Positions 1 to 5,765 of a stretch of DNA of 14,477 nt are shown in pieces; position 1 is the stretch's first letter, and every line of letters starts with the position of its first letter. Position numbers and translations under genes: made by a program. The stretch comes from a bacterium (GTDB lineage Bacteria > Spirochaetota > UBA4802 > UBA5550), in contig JAAENB010000114.1 of the NCBI GenBank assembly GCA_024224995.1, positions 1-14,477 on the forward strand, given 5' to 3'. The notes below the pieces were generated by a model that had not been told where the DNA came from, searched no databases, and saw only the letters and a list, made by a program, of their open reading frames with translations.

Positions 1-1479
1 ATAAATGAACTCATTGATACTTTTAAACTCCTTATCCCGCAAATTTTTAAATTATCAATAGAAGAACAAGAATTTATTGAATTTTCTCTTTATGATCATT
101 TTAATGAACTAAAAGATACCTTATGGCTATACCTGGAATATCCCTATGTAGATAAAGTATACCGGAACAGTTATTATTCATACTATTCATCAAAGCATAA
201 AGACTTTGATCGAAACTGCATACGGATCTCTCTGTTTGATTCCGAAATAAGCGACCGGGATTTTAGAGATAACGAAAGAATTCCGCGTGTTCAAAAATGC
301 TATCTTGGATATATCGTAATCAGACCAACCAGCTCTTGCTTAATAGGCCGGTCAATGATATCGCCCGGAGCTATGAAAAATGATAATTTTCTATGCTGCC
401 TGGTAAAAGATACAAGCCTTATTAACGGTCTATTATTAACAACTGCCGCCTTTCCGCATTCATCGCAAGACCAGGAAACAATAACGTGCGCGGAAACAAC
501 GATATGGTCAATAATGGAATATTTCGGAAATAAATATTCTGATTATACCCCGGTGCTGCCATCGGGTATAATTAATGTGTTAAAAAATATATCAACAGAA
601 CGATTACTGCCGTCAACCGGTTTATCAGCAGCTCAAATATCATTTGCTTTAAAAGAATTTGGATTTGGTACTAAAATGTATTCGAAAGGTGCTTATGCAG
701 AAGATGAACTCAAAAGGATCTTTAACTACTACATAGAATCAGGAATCCCGGTAATAACCTCTTTGCAAAATCCGGAAATTGGTCATGCTGTAATATATTG
801 CGGACATGAAAATTTTGACCCAAATAAAATTAATCATTGTCCTGTTTCAAGAACAATCCCCCGGCCCGAAGGTAACCCTTTGAAAATTTATGATACCGCT
901 GATATAGATAAAAAATTTGTTATAATTGACGATAATCATTGTCCATACCGTGTATCAAGTTTTGAAAATCCCACTGAATATTATCTCGATCCTGCTTTTG
1001 ACGACTGTGAAATAGACTCAATTATAGTGCCGTTATATCCAAAAATATACCTGGAAGCTATAAATGCACGAAAAATAGTTGATTTTATACTCGGTTCTAA
1101 TAAAATTGGTATGGAAAGTGATTCTGTAGTAATTAGATTTTTTCTCACATCAAGCCGTTCTTTTAAGACTTGTATAAATTTGAATACAAGTTTCGACACT
1201 GTTTGTAGAGAACTCATTCTCAGCTCTACAATGCCGAAATTTATCTGGGTAGCGGAGCTATCATCTAAAAACTTATATAAGCAAAAAAAAGCTTTTGGAT
1301 ATATTATTATTGATTCAACCGGTACGGAAAGCATGGAATCAATTATTTTTATTGTGTTTTCCAATCAATTTATGACAATAGAGAACAACAGGCTACAAAT
1401 ACACAAAAGAAATTACTCCAAATTATATGATATATATGAAAATAATTTAAAAGGGAGATGGAACAAATGGCAAGGATAG
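1..1479 (+). CDS. Papain-like (C39-like) cysteine peptidase family protein, 5' end outside the window
   Basis: The frame is open from base 1, so the ATG at 355 is internal and the first 118 codons in the window belong to the same protein (492 residues visible). The block around C163 (TCAETTIW) looks like the catalytic cysteine helix of papain-fold peptidases. H262 in GHAVIYCGHE and D310/D311/N312 in VIIDDNH are spaced as expected for the rest of a Cys-His-Asp/Asn site. A region before the cysteine (YLGYIVIRPT, then IGRSMISPG) and an alpha-helical/beta C-terminal half of about 180 residues have no function I recognise. No signal peptide can be judged because the start is missing. The stop overlaps the next gene by 13 bases, suggesting translational coupling. 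The peptidase-like fold is inferred from motif order; activity and substrate are unknown. Confidence 0.7.
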   Translation: MNELIDTFKLLIPQIFKLSIEEQEFIEFSLYDHFNELKDTLWLYLEYPYVDKVYRNSYYSYYSSKHKDFDRNCIRISLFDSEISDRDFRDNERIPRVQKCYLGYIVIRPTSSCLIGRSMISPGAMKNDNFLCCLVKDTSLINGLLLTTAAFPHSSQDQETITCAETTIWSIMEYFGNKYSDYTPVLPSGIINVLKNISTERLLPSTGLSAAQISFALKEFGFGTKMYSKGAYAEDELKRIFNYYIESGIPVITSLQNPEIGHAVIYCGHENFDPNKINHCPVSRTIPRPEGNPLKIYDTADIDKKFVIIDDNHCPYRVSSFENPTEYYLDPAFDDCEIDSIIVPLYPKIYLEAINARKIVDFILGSNKIGMESDSVVIRFFLTSSRSFKTCINLNTSFDTVCRELILSSTMPKFIWVAELSSKNLYKQKKAFGYIIIDSTGTESMESIIFIVFSNQFMTIENNRLQIHKRNYSKLYDIYENNLKGRWNKWQG

Positions 1480-1664
1480 TCAATAGAATAGAAGAAATCA
1501 GGAATACATTTAAAGAAAGCGGCAACTATGTTGAACTATCAGAGACAGAAACCGCTGAGATTGCTGCCGCCCTCAGGAAAGAGATGGAAGTAGTCAGGCG
1601 GGAATGCAGAAAAAAAGAGCGCCTGTCAATAGAGATCGCATCAAAAATAATAATAAATACTTAA
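1467..1664 (+). CDS. Small charged helical protein coupled to the peptidase gene
   Basis: A 65-residue protein with no family I recognise. It is rich in Glu, Arg and Lys and likely helical: an N-terminal VNRIEEIRNTF helix, then a long helix from about residue 27 to 60 (ETAEIAAALRKEMEVVRREC). I chose the ATG at 1467 because AAGGGAG at 1451-1457 is 9 bases upstream; the ATG at 1458 touches that site and is less likely. The start lies inside the end of the peptidase frame (13-base overlap), so the two are probably one transcript and perhaps functional partners. A small helical protein coupled to a peptidase could be an inhibitor, adaptor or substrate, but this is inference. A strong hairpin begins 1 base after the stop. 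Confidence 0.6.
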   Translation: MARIVNRIEEIRNTFKESGNYVELSETETAEIAAALRKEMEVVRRECRKKERLSIEIASKIIINT

Positions 1665-1692
1665 GCGCGGTTTCTTTCAACTAAAACCGCGC
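1665..1692. terminator. Strong hairpin after the peptidase/small-protein pair
   Basis: A perfect 9-bp stem, GCGCGGTTT (1665-1673) with AAACCGCGC (1684-1692), and a 10-base loop. It starts right after the stop at 1662-1664. There is no T-run on the plus strand, so its efficiency as an intrinsic terminator is uncertain. The right arm also encodes the last residues (ARF) of the cut-off small minus-strand gene, so the hairpin may once have served converging genes. Confidence 0.5.
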
Positions 1693-1713
1693 CTCCCCAA
1701 GCAGCTGCCTCAT
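1681..1713 (-). pseudogene. Detached C-terminal end of the small minus-strand gene at 3364-3543
   Basis: Read on the minus strand, 1713 to 1681 encodes MRQLLGEARF followed by TAG. The same ending, MRQLLGEAA and stop, follows YGEEMRV in the fragment at 5153-5217, whereas the copy at 3361 stops abruptly after YGDEMR. So 1681-1713 is the missing tail of that gene, moved 1650 bp away by the segment at 1714-3363. Only the Val codon between the halves is absent. Confidence 0.75.
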
Positions 1714-1750
1714 AGCCGTAACAATTTATACTACAATCGTGAGAATAAAA

Positions 1751-2542
1751 ATGAGTGTTACCTGGATTCTTGAAAGAGAAATATTTTCCGATAATCATGA
1801 AAGACTTGAAACGTCTGCGATTAAAGCCGGACACAGGGTGATATCCTGGGATGATGATTGGCTTGAAAATAACAAATGGCCTGAGCTTAATGATGAGTAT
1901 GTTCTGTTCCATGGAAGTCTGGGCAATGCCCATAAAATTGCCAATGACTTCCCCTGGGCTCCCGGTGCTTTTTGCAATACCCGGGCATTTTTATGCAACT
2001 ATTGGTATAACGAAGTTAAGAAGTGGCTTGTTCATAAAAAATGGGTAGAAAGTACTGTTATTGATTTCATCAATAAACCTGAATTTTATTTGGAACAAAT
2101 AGATGCTTTTGATTCTTTTTTTGTTCGACCCAACAGCCCTCTGAAACCATTTTCCGGGCGTGTTTTGCAAACAGAGAGCTTAACGATGAAAGCGCTTGAT
2201 CATGGGTTTTACTATGATGATGAGAATCTTCCTATTATCATTACCCCTGTTGTTGAAATAGGAAAAGAATGGCGGGTTGTAATTGCTAATGGGAAACCTG
2301 TTTGCGCTTCTTCATATGAATCTGTCGGCAGAGTTGAAAGCGAGCACGATTGCCCGGATGAAGTCTGGAAAATCGCGTCTGATATTTCATCAAGCATAAC
2401 CCAGCCTGATCCTATTTACATACTTGATGTATGTGAGACAGGTGATGAATTTAAGCTGCTTGAATTAAACCCTTTTAGCGGTGCTGATTTGTATAACTGC
2501 AATAGGGATTCTATTGTTGCTGCTGTTAGTGAACCAGCATAA
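1751..2542 (+). CDS. ATP-grasp protein, R2K type (DUF4343-like)
   Basis: A 263-residue predicted ATP-dependent ligase. ATP-grasp enzymes join a carboxylate to an amine or other nucleophile through an acyl phosphate. The pattern fits the R2K clade as I know it: FFVRPNSPLKPFSG near residues 123-136, then EWRVVIANGKPVCASSY, then IYILDVCETGDEFKLLELNPF near the C terminus, which supplies the acidic and Asn metal/ATP ligands. The substrate cannot be read. The start is either GTG at 1739 or ATG at 1751; I prefer 1751 because GTGAG at 1739-1743 is a plausible, weak ribosome site 7 bases ahead. No signal peptide, so cytoplasmic. It is the first gene of the inserted segment, with 104 bases before the methyltransferase start. 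Confidence 0.72.
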   Translation: MSVTWILEREIFSDNHERLETSAIKAGHRVISWDDDWLENNKWPELNDEYVLFHGSLGNAHKIANDFPWAPGAFCNTRAFLCNYWYNEVKKWLVHKKWVESTVIDFINKPEFYLEQIDAFDSFFVRPNSPLKPFSGRVLQTESLTMKALDHGFYYDDENLPIIITPVVEIGKEWRVVIANGKPVCASSYESVGRVESEHDCPDEVWKIASDISSSITQPDPIYILDVCETGDEFKLLELNPFSGADLYNCNRDSIVAAVSEPA

Positions 2543-2567
2543 AAACACCCCGGCACAGCCCTTCCTG

Positions 2568-2584
2568 TTTTTTGGTTGACTTTT
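2568..2584 (+). promoter_or_regulatory. T6-GGTTGAC motif, copy 1 of 4
   Basis: TTTTTTGGTTGACTTTT lies between the ATP-grasp and methyltransferase genes. The TTGACT part matches a -35 box after a T-tract, but no good -10 hexamer stands 16-18 bases downstream. Near-identical words stand upstream of three later cargo genes (4204, 5318, 5749). The segment after it also resembles that after copy 3: both run through a similar stretch to an ATGAAA and AAGG word. Confidence 0.45.
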
Positions 2585-2646
2585 ATTATGGTGTTATGAA
2601 ATAAAGGATGGAAGAGAACTTCAATATCAATTCAAAGGATAGGTCC

Positions 2647-3360
2647 ATGAGAACTAAAATTAGTATCCGTTTTCTACTTATATTGCTCCTATTCGTTTCT
2701 ATTTTCTGTAATAAATCCCAAAGTCATAATGACCAGGAAGTTCAAATTGATTGTCCTCTTAGAAAGCAAGGAATTAATGCACATAGCCTGAAGCCTTTTA
2801 AAGAGATAAAAAAATATATTGAATTTTTAGAAAAAGAAGACAGGGCAATATGGCAAAAACCCGGTTTAGTAGTTTCATCACTGGGATTAAAAGGTTCTGA
2901 AACTATAGCAGATATCGGTGCAGGTTCCGGGTACTTTTCTTTTCGTTTTGCTTCAGAGTTACCAAAAGGAAAAGTAATCGCCATTGACACAGAACCTGAA
3001 ATGATCCGGCATATTCATCACAAATCAAAGGCATCAGGTATTAAAAATATTGAAGTAGTATATGCATCGCATGATGATCCAAAAGTACCAAGCAATGTTG
3101 ATGTAGTTTTTATTTGCGATGTATTGCACCATGTAAAAGATCTTCCCCGGTGGCTGTTGAAATTGAATTCGGAAATGAGAAAAGGGGCGAAGCTTGTTGT
3201 TATAGAATTTAAAGAGGGGAATCTGCCGGAGGGGCCTCCGGAAAAAATGAAAATTTCAAGCAAAAAAATGTTATCACGAGTAAGTGATGCAGGGTTTAAA
3301 TTGACACAACAAAAACTCGATTTATTACCATACCAGTATTACTATGAGTTTACAAAATAA
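2647..3360 (+). CDS. Exported class I SAM-dependent methyltransferase
   Basis: A 237-residue Rossmann-fold methyltransferase. Motif I is D89-G95 (ADIGAGSGYF), the acidic ribose-binding residue is D114 (VIAIDTEPEM), and motif IV is DVVFICDVLHH. The block AIWQKPGLVVSSLGLKGSE just before motif I is characteristic of a methyltransferase group often found with signal peptides. Residues 1-21 (MRTKISIRFLLILLLFVSIFC) form a signal sequence. C21 could be a lipidation site, but Phe before it is not a standard lipobox, so simple secretion or a membrane anchor is possible. The ATG at 2647 is preferred over 2608 because AAAGGA stands 7 bases ahead and the signal peptide then begins at residue 1. An extracytoplasmic SAM enzyme is puzzling because SAM is cytoplasmic. 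Substrate unknown. The stop ends 3 bases before the cut small gene. Confidence 0.8.
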   Translation: MRTKISIRFLLILLLFVSIFCNKSQSHNDQEVQIDCPLRKQGINAHSLKPFKEIKKYIEFLEKEDRAIWQKPGLVVSSLGLKGSETIADIGAGSGYFSFRFASELPKGKVIAIDTEPEMIRHIHHKSKASGIKNIEVVYASHDDPKVPSNVDVVFICDVLHHVKDLPRWLLKLNSEMRKGAKLVVIEFKEGNLPEGPPEKMKISSKKMLSRVSDAGFKLTQQKLDLLPYQYYYEFTK

Positions 3361-3543
3361 CTACCGCATCTCATCCCCGTAAAGACACAGCTTGAATCGG
3401 TCCTCCGCGTCCAACCGGTATACCTCTTCGGGGGAAGTCCTGTCCTGGGGGAGATTCAGGATGATTTCTTTTAGGATTAGTTCAAGGGTTTCTCTCTGGG
3501 TTTCTTCAAGGGTGATAGTTCTTTCGTTTTGTTGAGATGACAT
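3361..3543 (-). CDS. Small minus-strand protein of the divergent module, C-terminally truncated by an insertion
   Basis: A 60-residue protein beginning MSSQQNERTITLEETQRE and ending YGDEMR. I chose the ATG at 3541-3543 because AAGGAG lies 8 bases before it; the longer frame to 3612 has no such site. No known family is recognised. The middle (ETLELILKEIILNLPQD) is likely a helix, and DAEDRFKLCLYG near the end recurs partly in the fragment at 5153-5217. The intact form would continue V-MRQLLGEA to about 71 residues; here a stop contributed by the inserted segment ends it after MR. It may still work if the tail is dispensable. It is transcribed divergently from the XRE regulator at 3765, a layout seen in regulator/partner and toxin-antitoxin-like pairs, though no toxin fold is visible. 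Confidence 0.6.
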   Translation of the reverse strand: MSSQQNERTITLEETQRETLELILKEIILNLPQDRTSPEEVYRLDAEDRFKLCLYGDEMR

Positions 3544-3764
3544 TGGCTGGTCTCCTTCGCTTTCAGGAATTAATTTATTGTTGACAATTCTCAAAAAGAG
3601 CAGTCTAAACAAGGGATAAACTTAAAGGTTCTCCTTTGGGATTGCCGCGACAGATACTGAAACATTCTAGCACTAGAACGCTATAAATCACCATATCCGT
3701 CAACAACTTATTCCGATTAAACGTTAAATTGTTTCCACAAAGTGCTATTTAGGAGATCAGTATA
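3544..3764. promoter_or_regulatory. Divergent control region of the small protein and the XRE regulator
   Basis: This 221-bp gap separates two divergent start codons. It holds a perfect dyad, TTCTAG-CA-CTAGAA (3665-3678), a good candidate operator for the XRE protein. A -10-like TATAAAT at 3682-3688 lies just downstream, facing the regulator, so a repressor on the dyad would block that promoter. A smaller AAAGG/CCTTT dyad sits at 3625-3638. No clear promoter was fixed for the minus-strand gene. Confidence 0.45.
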
Positions 3765-4127
3765 ATGGATTTCAGGGTATTACCGCTTCACGATAAAATT
3801 AAAGAATTACGAACCGACATGGGCTGGACTCAAGGGGAACTTGCGGACAAAATTGGTACGGATGCACGAATGATCAGTCAGTATGAAAAAGGGAAATCTG
3901 TTCCTTCTGTTGAATACGTGATTAATTTCGCAGAGACTTTCAATGTTTCTGTTGATTATCTTCTGGTTGAAGATGCTCCCAAAAGGCCGTTTAAAGATGG
4001 CGGGGATAAGGAGCTCATGGGGCAGTTCCTTGAGGTGAATAAGCTGCCGGAGAAGGACAGGGAGATGGTGAAGTATATGATTGATTCTGTGCTTATGAGA
4101 GATCGGTTGAGGGGTATGGTGAAGTGA
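3765..4127 (+). CDS. XRE-family helix-turn-helix transcriptional regulator
   Basis: A 120-residue DNA-binding protein. Residues 12-64 (IKELRTDMGWTQGELADKIG, then ISQYEKGKSVPS, then FNVSVDYLL) form a classic HTH_3 domain. A polar linker (KRPFKDGGDKELMGQF) leads to a C-terminal helix (LPEKDREMVKYMIDSVLMRDRLRGMVK) that probably mediates dimerisation. AGGAG at 3751-3755 is 9 bases before the ATG. It is divergent from the small gene at 3361-3543 and most likely regulates both through the dyad at 3665-3678. Its 3' third is duplicated at 5218-5315 (96/98 bases) and an older relative of its middle lies at 5763-5816. This is the only complete copy in the window. The sequence names the family, not the ligand or targets. 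Confidence 0.88.
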   Translation: MDFRVLPLHDKIKELRTDMGWTQGELADKIGTDARMISQYEKGKSVPSVEYVINFAETFNVSVDYLLVEDAPKRPFKDGGDKELMGQFLEVNKLPEKDREMVKYMIDSVLMRDRLRGMVK

Positions 4128-4168
4128 GTGTAGGCTTCCGGGGAGAAAGCTCTTTAAAAGAAGTAAGA

Positions 4169-4186
4169 ATTTCATTTTAATGAAAT
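4169..4186. repeat. 18-bp perfect dyad downstream of the regulator
   Basis: ATTTCATT-TT-AATGAAAT is a perfect inverted repeat of two 8-base arms 42 bases after the regulator stop. It could be an operator for the deaminase promoter at 4213-4241 or a weak terminator; there is no T-run directly after it. Function not established. Confidence 0.4.
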
Positions 4187-4203
4187 CGTTAGGAGGAAGA
4201 GAG

Positions 4204-4241
4204 TTTTTTTGGTTGATTTATTAGAGTTGGATTGATATATT
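4204..4241 (+). promoter_or_regulatory. Promoter with T7-GGTTGAT motif (copy 2 of 4), upstream of the deaminase gene
   Basis: TTTTTTTGGTTGATTTA at 4204-4220 is copy 2 of the repeated motif. Here it forms a good sigma-70-type promoter: TTGATT (4213-4218), a 17-base spacer, and TATATT (4236-4241). Transcription would start near 4248, leaving a leader of about 85 bases before the ATG at 4333. The leader contains a direct repeat TGACATAAT at 4292-4300 and 4308-4316. Confidence 0.55.
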
Positions 4242-4332
4242 AGATATATGACTTTGTTACGGATATACTGTATTTATACATAAAAACAATGTGACATAAT
4301 TTTAATTTGACATAATAAAGCCAAAAATTACC

Positions 4333-4893
4333 ATGATACAAATAATAGGTTTAACAGGTTCTTTTGGAAGTGGATGCACTTTCATAGCCGAAAAAAAGAT
4401 TGTAAAGCATGGTTATAAGTATATTTCATTATCAAATATACTAAGAGACGAATATAAAAAAGAACACGGACAGGCTTCGGATGAGAACCGTGATTTGTTG
4501 CAAAATTATGGAAATAAGATTAGAGAAGAATTAGACAATGATATCAAAGATCTAATTACTGTTAAAGAGCAACAAATGTCTATTTCAAAATTATTTAAAG
4601 AAAAATTTAAAAATTTAGATTACTGTAGATCATTACATGCAGAGGAAAATGCGATTTTAAATATTGCCAGATTTGGAAGTTCAGCTGCTCTATCAGATGC
4701 AACAATCTATACGACGACCTATCCCTGTAATTTGTGTGCTAATAAAATTGTTCAAGTAGGTATCAAAAAAGTCGTTTATCTTGAACCCTATCCTATGCCT
4801 GAAGCAAAAAAAATATTAGAAAAAAATAATATTACGCAAGAATCATTTGAAGGTGTTTTGTTTAATGGTTACTTTAGATTTAAAGGAGAATAA
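4333..4893 (+). CDS. Compact P-loop/cytidine-deaminase-fold protein, related to dCMP deaminase and AvcD-type anti-phage deaminases
   Basis: A 186-residue protein in two parts. The N terminus has a P-loop-like GSFGSGCT (residues 9-16), with Cys where a Walker A lysine would stand, then a nucleotide-kinase-like stretch to about residue 66 ending in QNYGNKIREE. The C-terminal part (about 97-180) has the zinc-deaminase signature H102-A-E104 and PC132-NLC135. P-loop plus deaminase fusions are known as AvcD-type dCTP/dCMP deaminases that deplete pyrimidine nucleotides during phage infection, but those are usually 500 residues or so. Here most of the kinase-like domain and the front of the deaminase are missing between residues about 66 and 97, with no frameshift. 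It could be a compact family, a decayed gene or a plain deaminase relative. No ribosome site is visible before the ATG. The zinc-ribbon gene follows directly. Confidence 0.75.
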   Translation: MIQIIGLTGSFGSGCTFIAEKKIVKHGYKYISLSNILRDEYKKEHGQASDENRDLLQNYGNKIREELDNDIKDLITVKEQQMSISKLFKEKFKNLDYCRSLHAEENAILNIARFGSSAALSDATIYTTTYPCNLCANKIVQVGIKKVVYLEPYPMPEAKKILEKNNITQESFEGVLFNGYFRFKGE

Positions 4894-4894
4894 A

Positions 4895-5080
4895 ATGAAA
4901 ATATGTCCGGAATGTGGTGAATTAGCATCATTTAACTCTCACTTTGGTGCATATATGTGCTCTAATTGTTCCTGGAGAGACGATTCATATAATACACTAA
5001 GAGCGAATAAAAATGCACATAAATCAGAAAAAGTTGATCCCCTATCACATCAGACATCTGATAATTGTTATTGCAAATAG
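4895..5080 (+). CDS. Small zinc-ribbon protein
   Basis: A 61-residue protein with a two-knuckle zinc ribbon: C4-PE-C7 and C22-SN-C25, followed by SWRDDS. The rest is polar and ends DNCYCK, giving two further Cys. The ATG at 4895 is chosen because AAAGGAG at 4882-4888 is 6 bases ahead, inside the end of the deaminase gene; the longer frame from 4847 lacks such a site. With one base between the deaminase stop and this start, the two are almost certainly co-transcribed and translationally coupled, so it may be an accessory factor of the deaminase. No enzymatic motif is present, and nucleic-acid or protein binding is inferred only from the fold. Confidence 0.65.
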   Translation: MKICPECGELASFNSHFGAYMCSNCSWRDDSYNTLRANKNAHKSEKVDPLSHQTSDNCYCK

Positions 5081-5084
5081 CACT

Positions 5085-5147
5085 TCACATACGCCGGAAA
5101 CGTTGAACAAAGCCACCGGGATGCGGTGGCTTTCCCTGCATATGTGA
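5085..5147. terminator. Nested hairpin after the deaminase/zinc-ribbon operon
   Basis: The inner stem AAAGCCACCG (5109-5118) pairs perfectly with CGGTGGCTTT (5124-5133) around a 5-base loop and ends in a short T3, giving a plausible intrinsic terminator for the plus-strand operon. Outside it, TCACATA (5085-5091) pairs with TATGTGA (5141-5147), making a larger unequal dyad. The outer pair is unusual for a simple terminator. Confidence 0.6.
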
Positions 5148-5152
5148 TAAAT

Positions 5153-5217
5153 CTACGCCGCCTCCCCCAAAAGCTGCCTCATGACCCGCATCTCTTCTCC
5201 GTAAAGACTATAGTTTA
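5153..5217 (-). pseudogene. C-terminal fragment of a second copy of the small minus-strand gene
   Basis: On the minus strand this encodes SLYGEEMRVMRQLLGEAA and a stop (TAG at 5155-5153), preceded by a few less certain codons to about 5217. It matches the end of the gene at 3361-3543 (CLYGDEMR) and then the detached tail at 1681-1713 (MRQLLGEA), in one uninterrupted order. This makes it the reference for the uncut gene. Its N-terminal part is deleted and it abuts a fragment of the XRE gene at 5218. The stretch 5081-5389 has no complete gene: it holds the nested hairpin, this fragment, the XRE fragment and a T6-GGTTGAC motif. Confidence 0.75.
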
Positions 5218-5315
5218 TTGAGGTGAATAAGCTGCCGGAGAAGGACAGGGAGATGGTGAAGTATATGATTGATTCTGTGCTTATGAGAGATCGGTTGAGG
5301 GATTTGGTGAAGTGA
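5218..5315 (+). pseudogene. 3' fragment of a second XRE regulator copy
   Basis: These 98 bases match 4030-4127 of the intact XRE gene at 96 positions without gaps, from the codons LEVNK to the stop at 5313-5315. The two changes turn the end RLRGMVK into RLRDLVK. There is no HTH region, promoter or start, so it cannot make a regulator. With the fragment at 5153-5217 it is a collapsed copy of the divergent module: both tails kept, both heads and the control region lost. Confidence 0.9.
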
Positions 5316-5317
5316 AA

Positions 5318-5335
5318 TTTTTTGGTTGACCTTTT
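5318..5335 (+). promoter_or_regulatory. T6-GGTTGAC motif, copy 3 of 4
   Basis: TTTTTTGGTTGACCTTTT begins 2 bases after the stop of the truncated XRE fragment and 72 bases before the DUF1801 start. TTGACC could be a -35 box, although no good -10 hexamer is evident. The following bases resemble those after copy 1 at 2568. Confidence 0.45.
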
Positions 5336-5389
5336 GTAACGAGTGCATGAAAAGGAATGCTTAGATTATTTTTAAGAGGATGACGAAAA

Positions 5390-5743
5390 ATGCCCAAAAA
5401 AGGAAAAAATTATAAAGAATATATTTCTTCATGCAAGCCGGAAAATAAACCGGTATTTGAAAATCTTTTTACAACACTGAATAAAGCGTTACCGGATCAT
5501 GATTTATCAATGAGATACGGCTTCCCTTTATTAGACGGTTATGGAAAAGTCGGTTTTGATGAAAGAGCCGGTTATGTAGTTATCTACTTCCATCATTTTG
5601 ATCTAAAAGTTACAGTAGATAATTATAGCAGCGAACTTGGCGACTATAAATTAGAGAAAGAAAGTCTTAGATATAAAGAAGCATCTCAAATCCCCGTTGA
5701 AATTATTTGCAAGATCGCAGATGAATTATTTAATAAAAAATAA
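5390..5743 (+). CDS. DUF1801 (YdhG-like) domain protein
   Basis: A 117-residue single-domain protein. The pattern KEYISSCKPENKPVFENLFTTL, then DHDLSMRYGFPLLDGYGKVGF, then AGYVVIYFHH matches the DUF1801/YdhG fold, which has a frataxin-like alpha/beta architecture. The length is normal for the family. AAGAGGA at 5374-5380 is 9 bases before the ATG. No signal peptide, so cytoplasmic. The family's biochemical role is poorly defined; iron or small-molecule binding has been suggested for relatives, and I do not extend that here. It stands alone between two XRE-gene fragments, each marked by a T(6-7)GGTTGAY motif, so it looks like a single-gene cargo. Confidence 0.75.
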   Translation: MPKKGKNYKEYISSCKPENKPVFENLFTTLNKALPDHDLSMRYGFPLLDGYGKVGFDERAGYVVIYFHHFDLKVTVDNYSSELGDYKLEKESLRYKEASQIPVEIICKIADELFNKK

Positions 5744-5748
5744 AAACC

Positions 5749-5765
5749 TTTTTTTGGTTGATTTT
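5749..5765 (+). promoter_or_regulatory. T7-GGTTGAT motif, copy 4 of 4
   Basis: TTTTTTTGGTTGATTTT starts 6 bases after the DUF1801 stop and runs into the XRE fragment at 5763. It is upstream of the VanX-like gene, as the other copies are upstream of their cargo. No hairpin precedes the T-run, so it is not an obvious terminator. Confidence 0.45.

Larger units (their letters stand above)
1714..3363. mobile_element. 1650-bp inserted segment carrying ATP-grasp and methyltransferase genes
   Basis: The boundaries are set by the two halves of the small minus-strand gene (1681-1713 and 3364-3543), which fit together according to the intact order at 5153-5217. The insert starts 37 bases before the ATP-grasp ATG and ends 3 bases after the methyltransferase stop, so it is almost entirely the two genes plus a short spacer. 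I see no terminal inverted repeats, no clear target-site duplication and no recombinase gene. It behaves like a gene cassette, but the mechanism is not visible. Confidence 0.6.

Noticed and set aside
355..1479. Peptidase gene starting at the ATG at 355
   Set aside because: The frame is open to base 1 with protein-like sequence (YLGYIVIRPT and others), and no ribosome site precedes 355.
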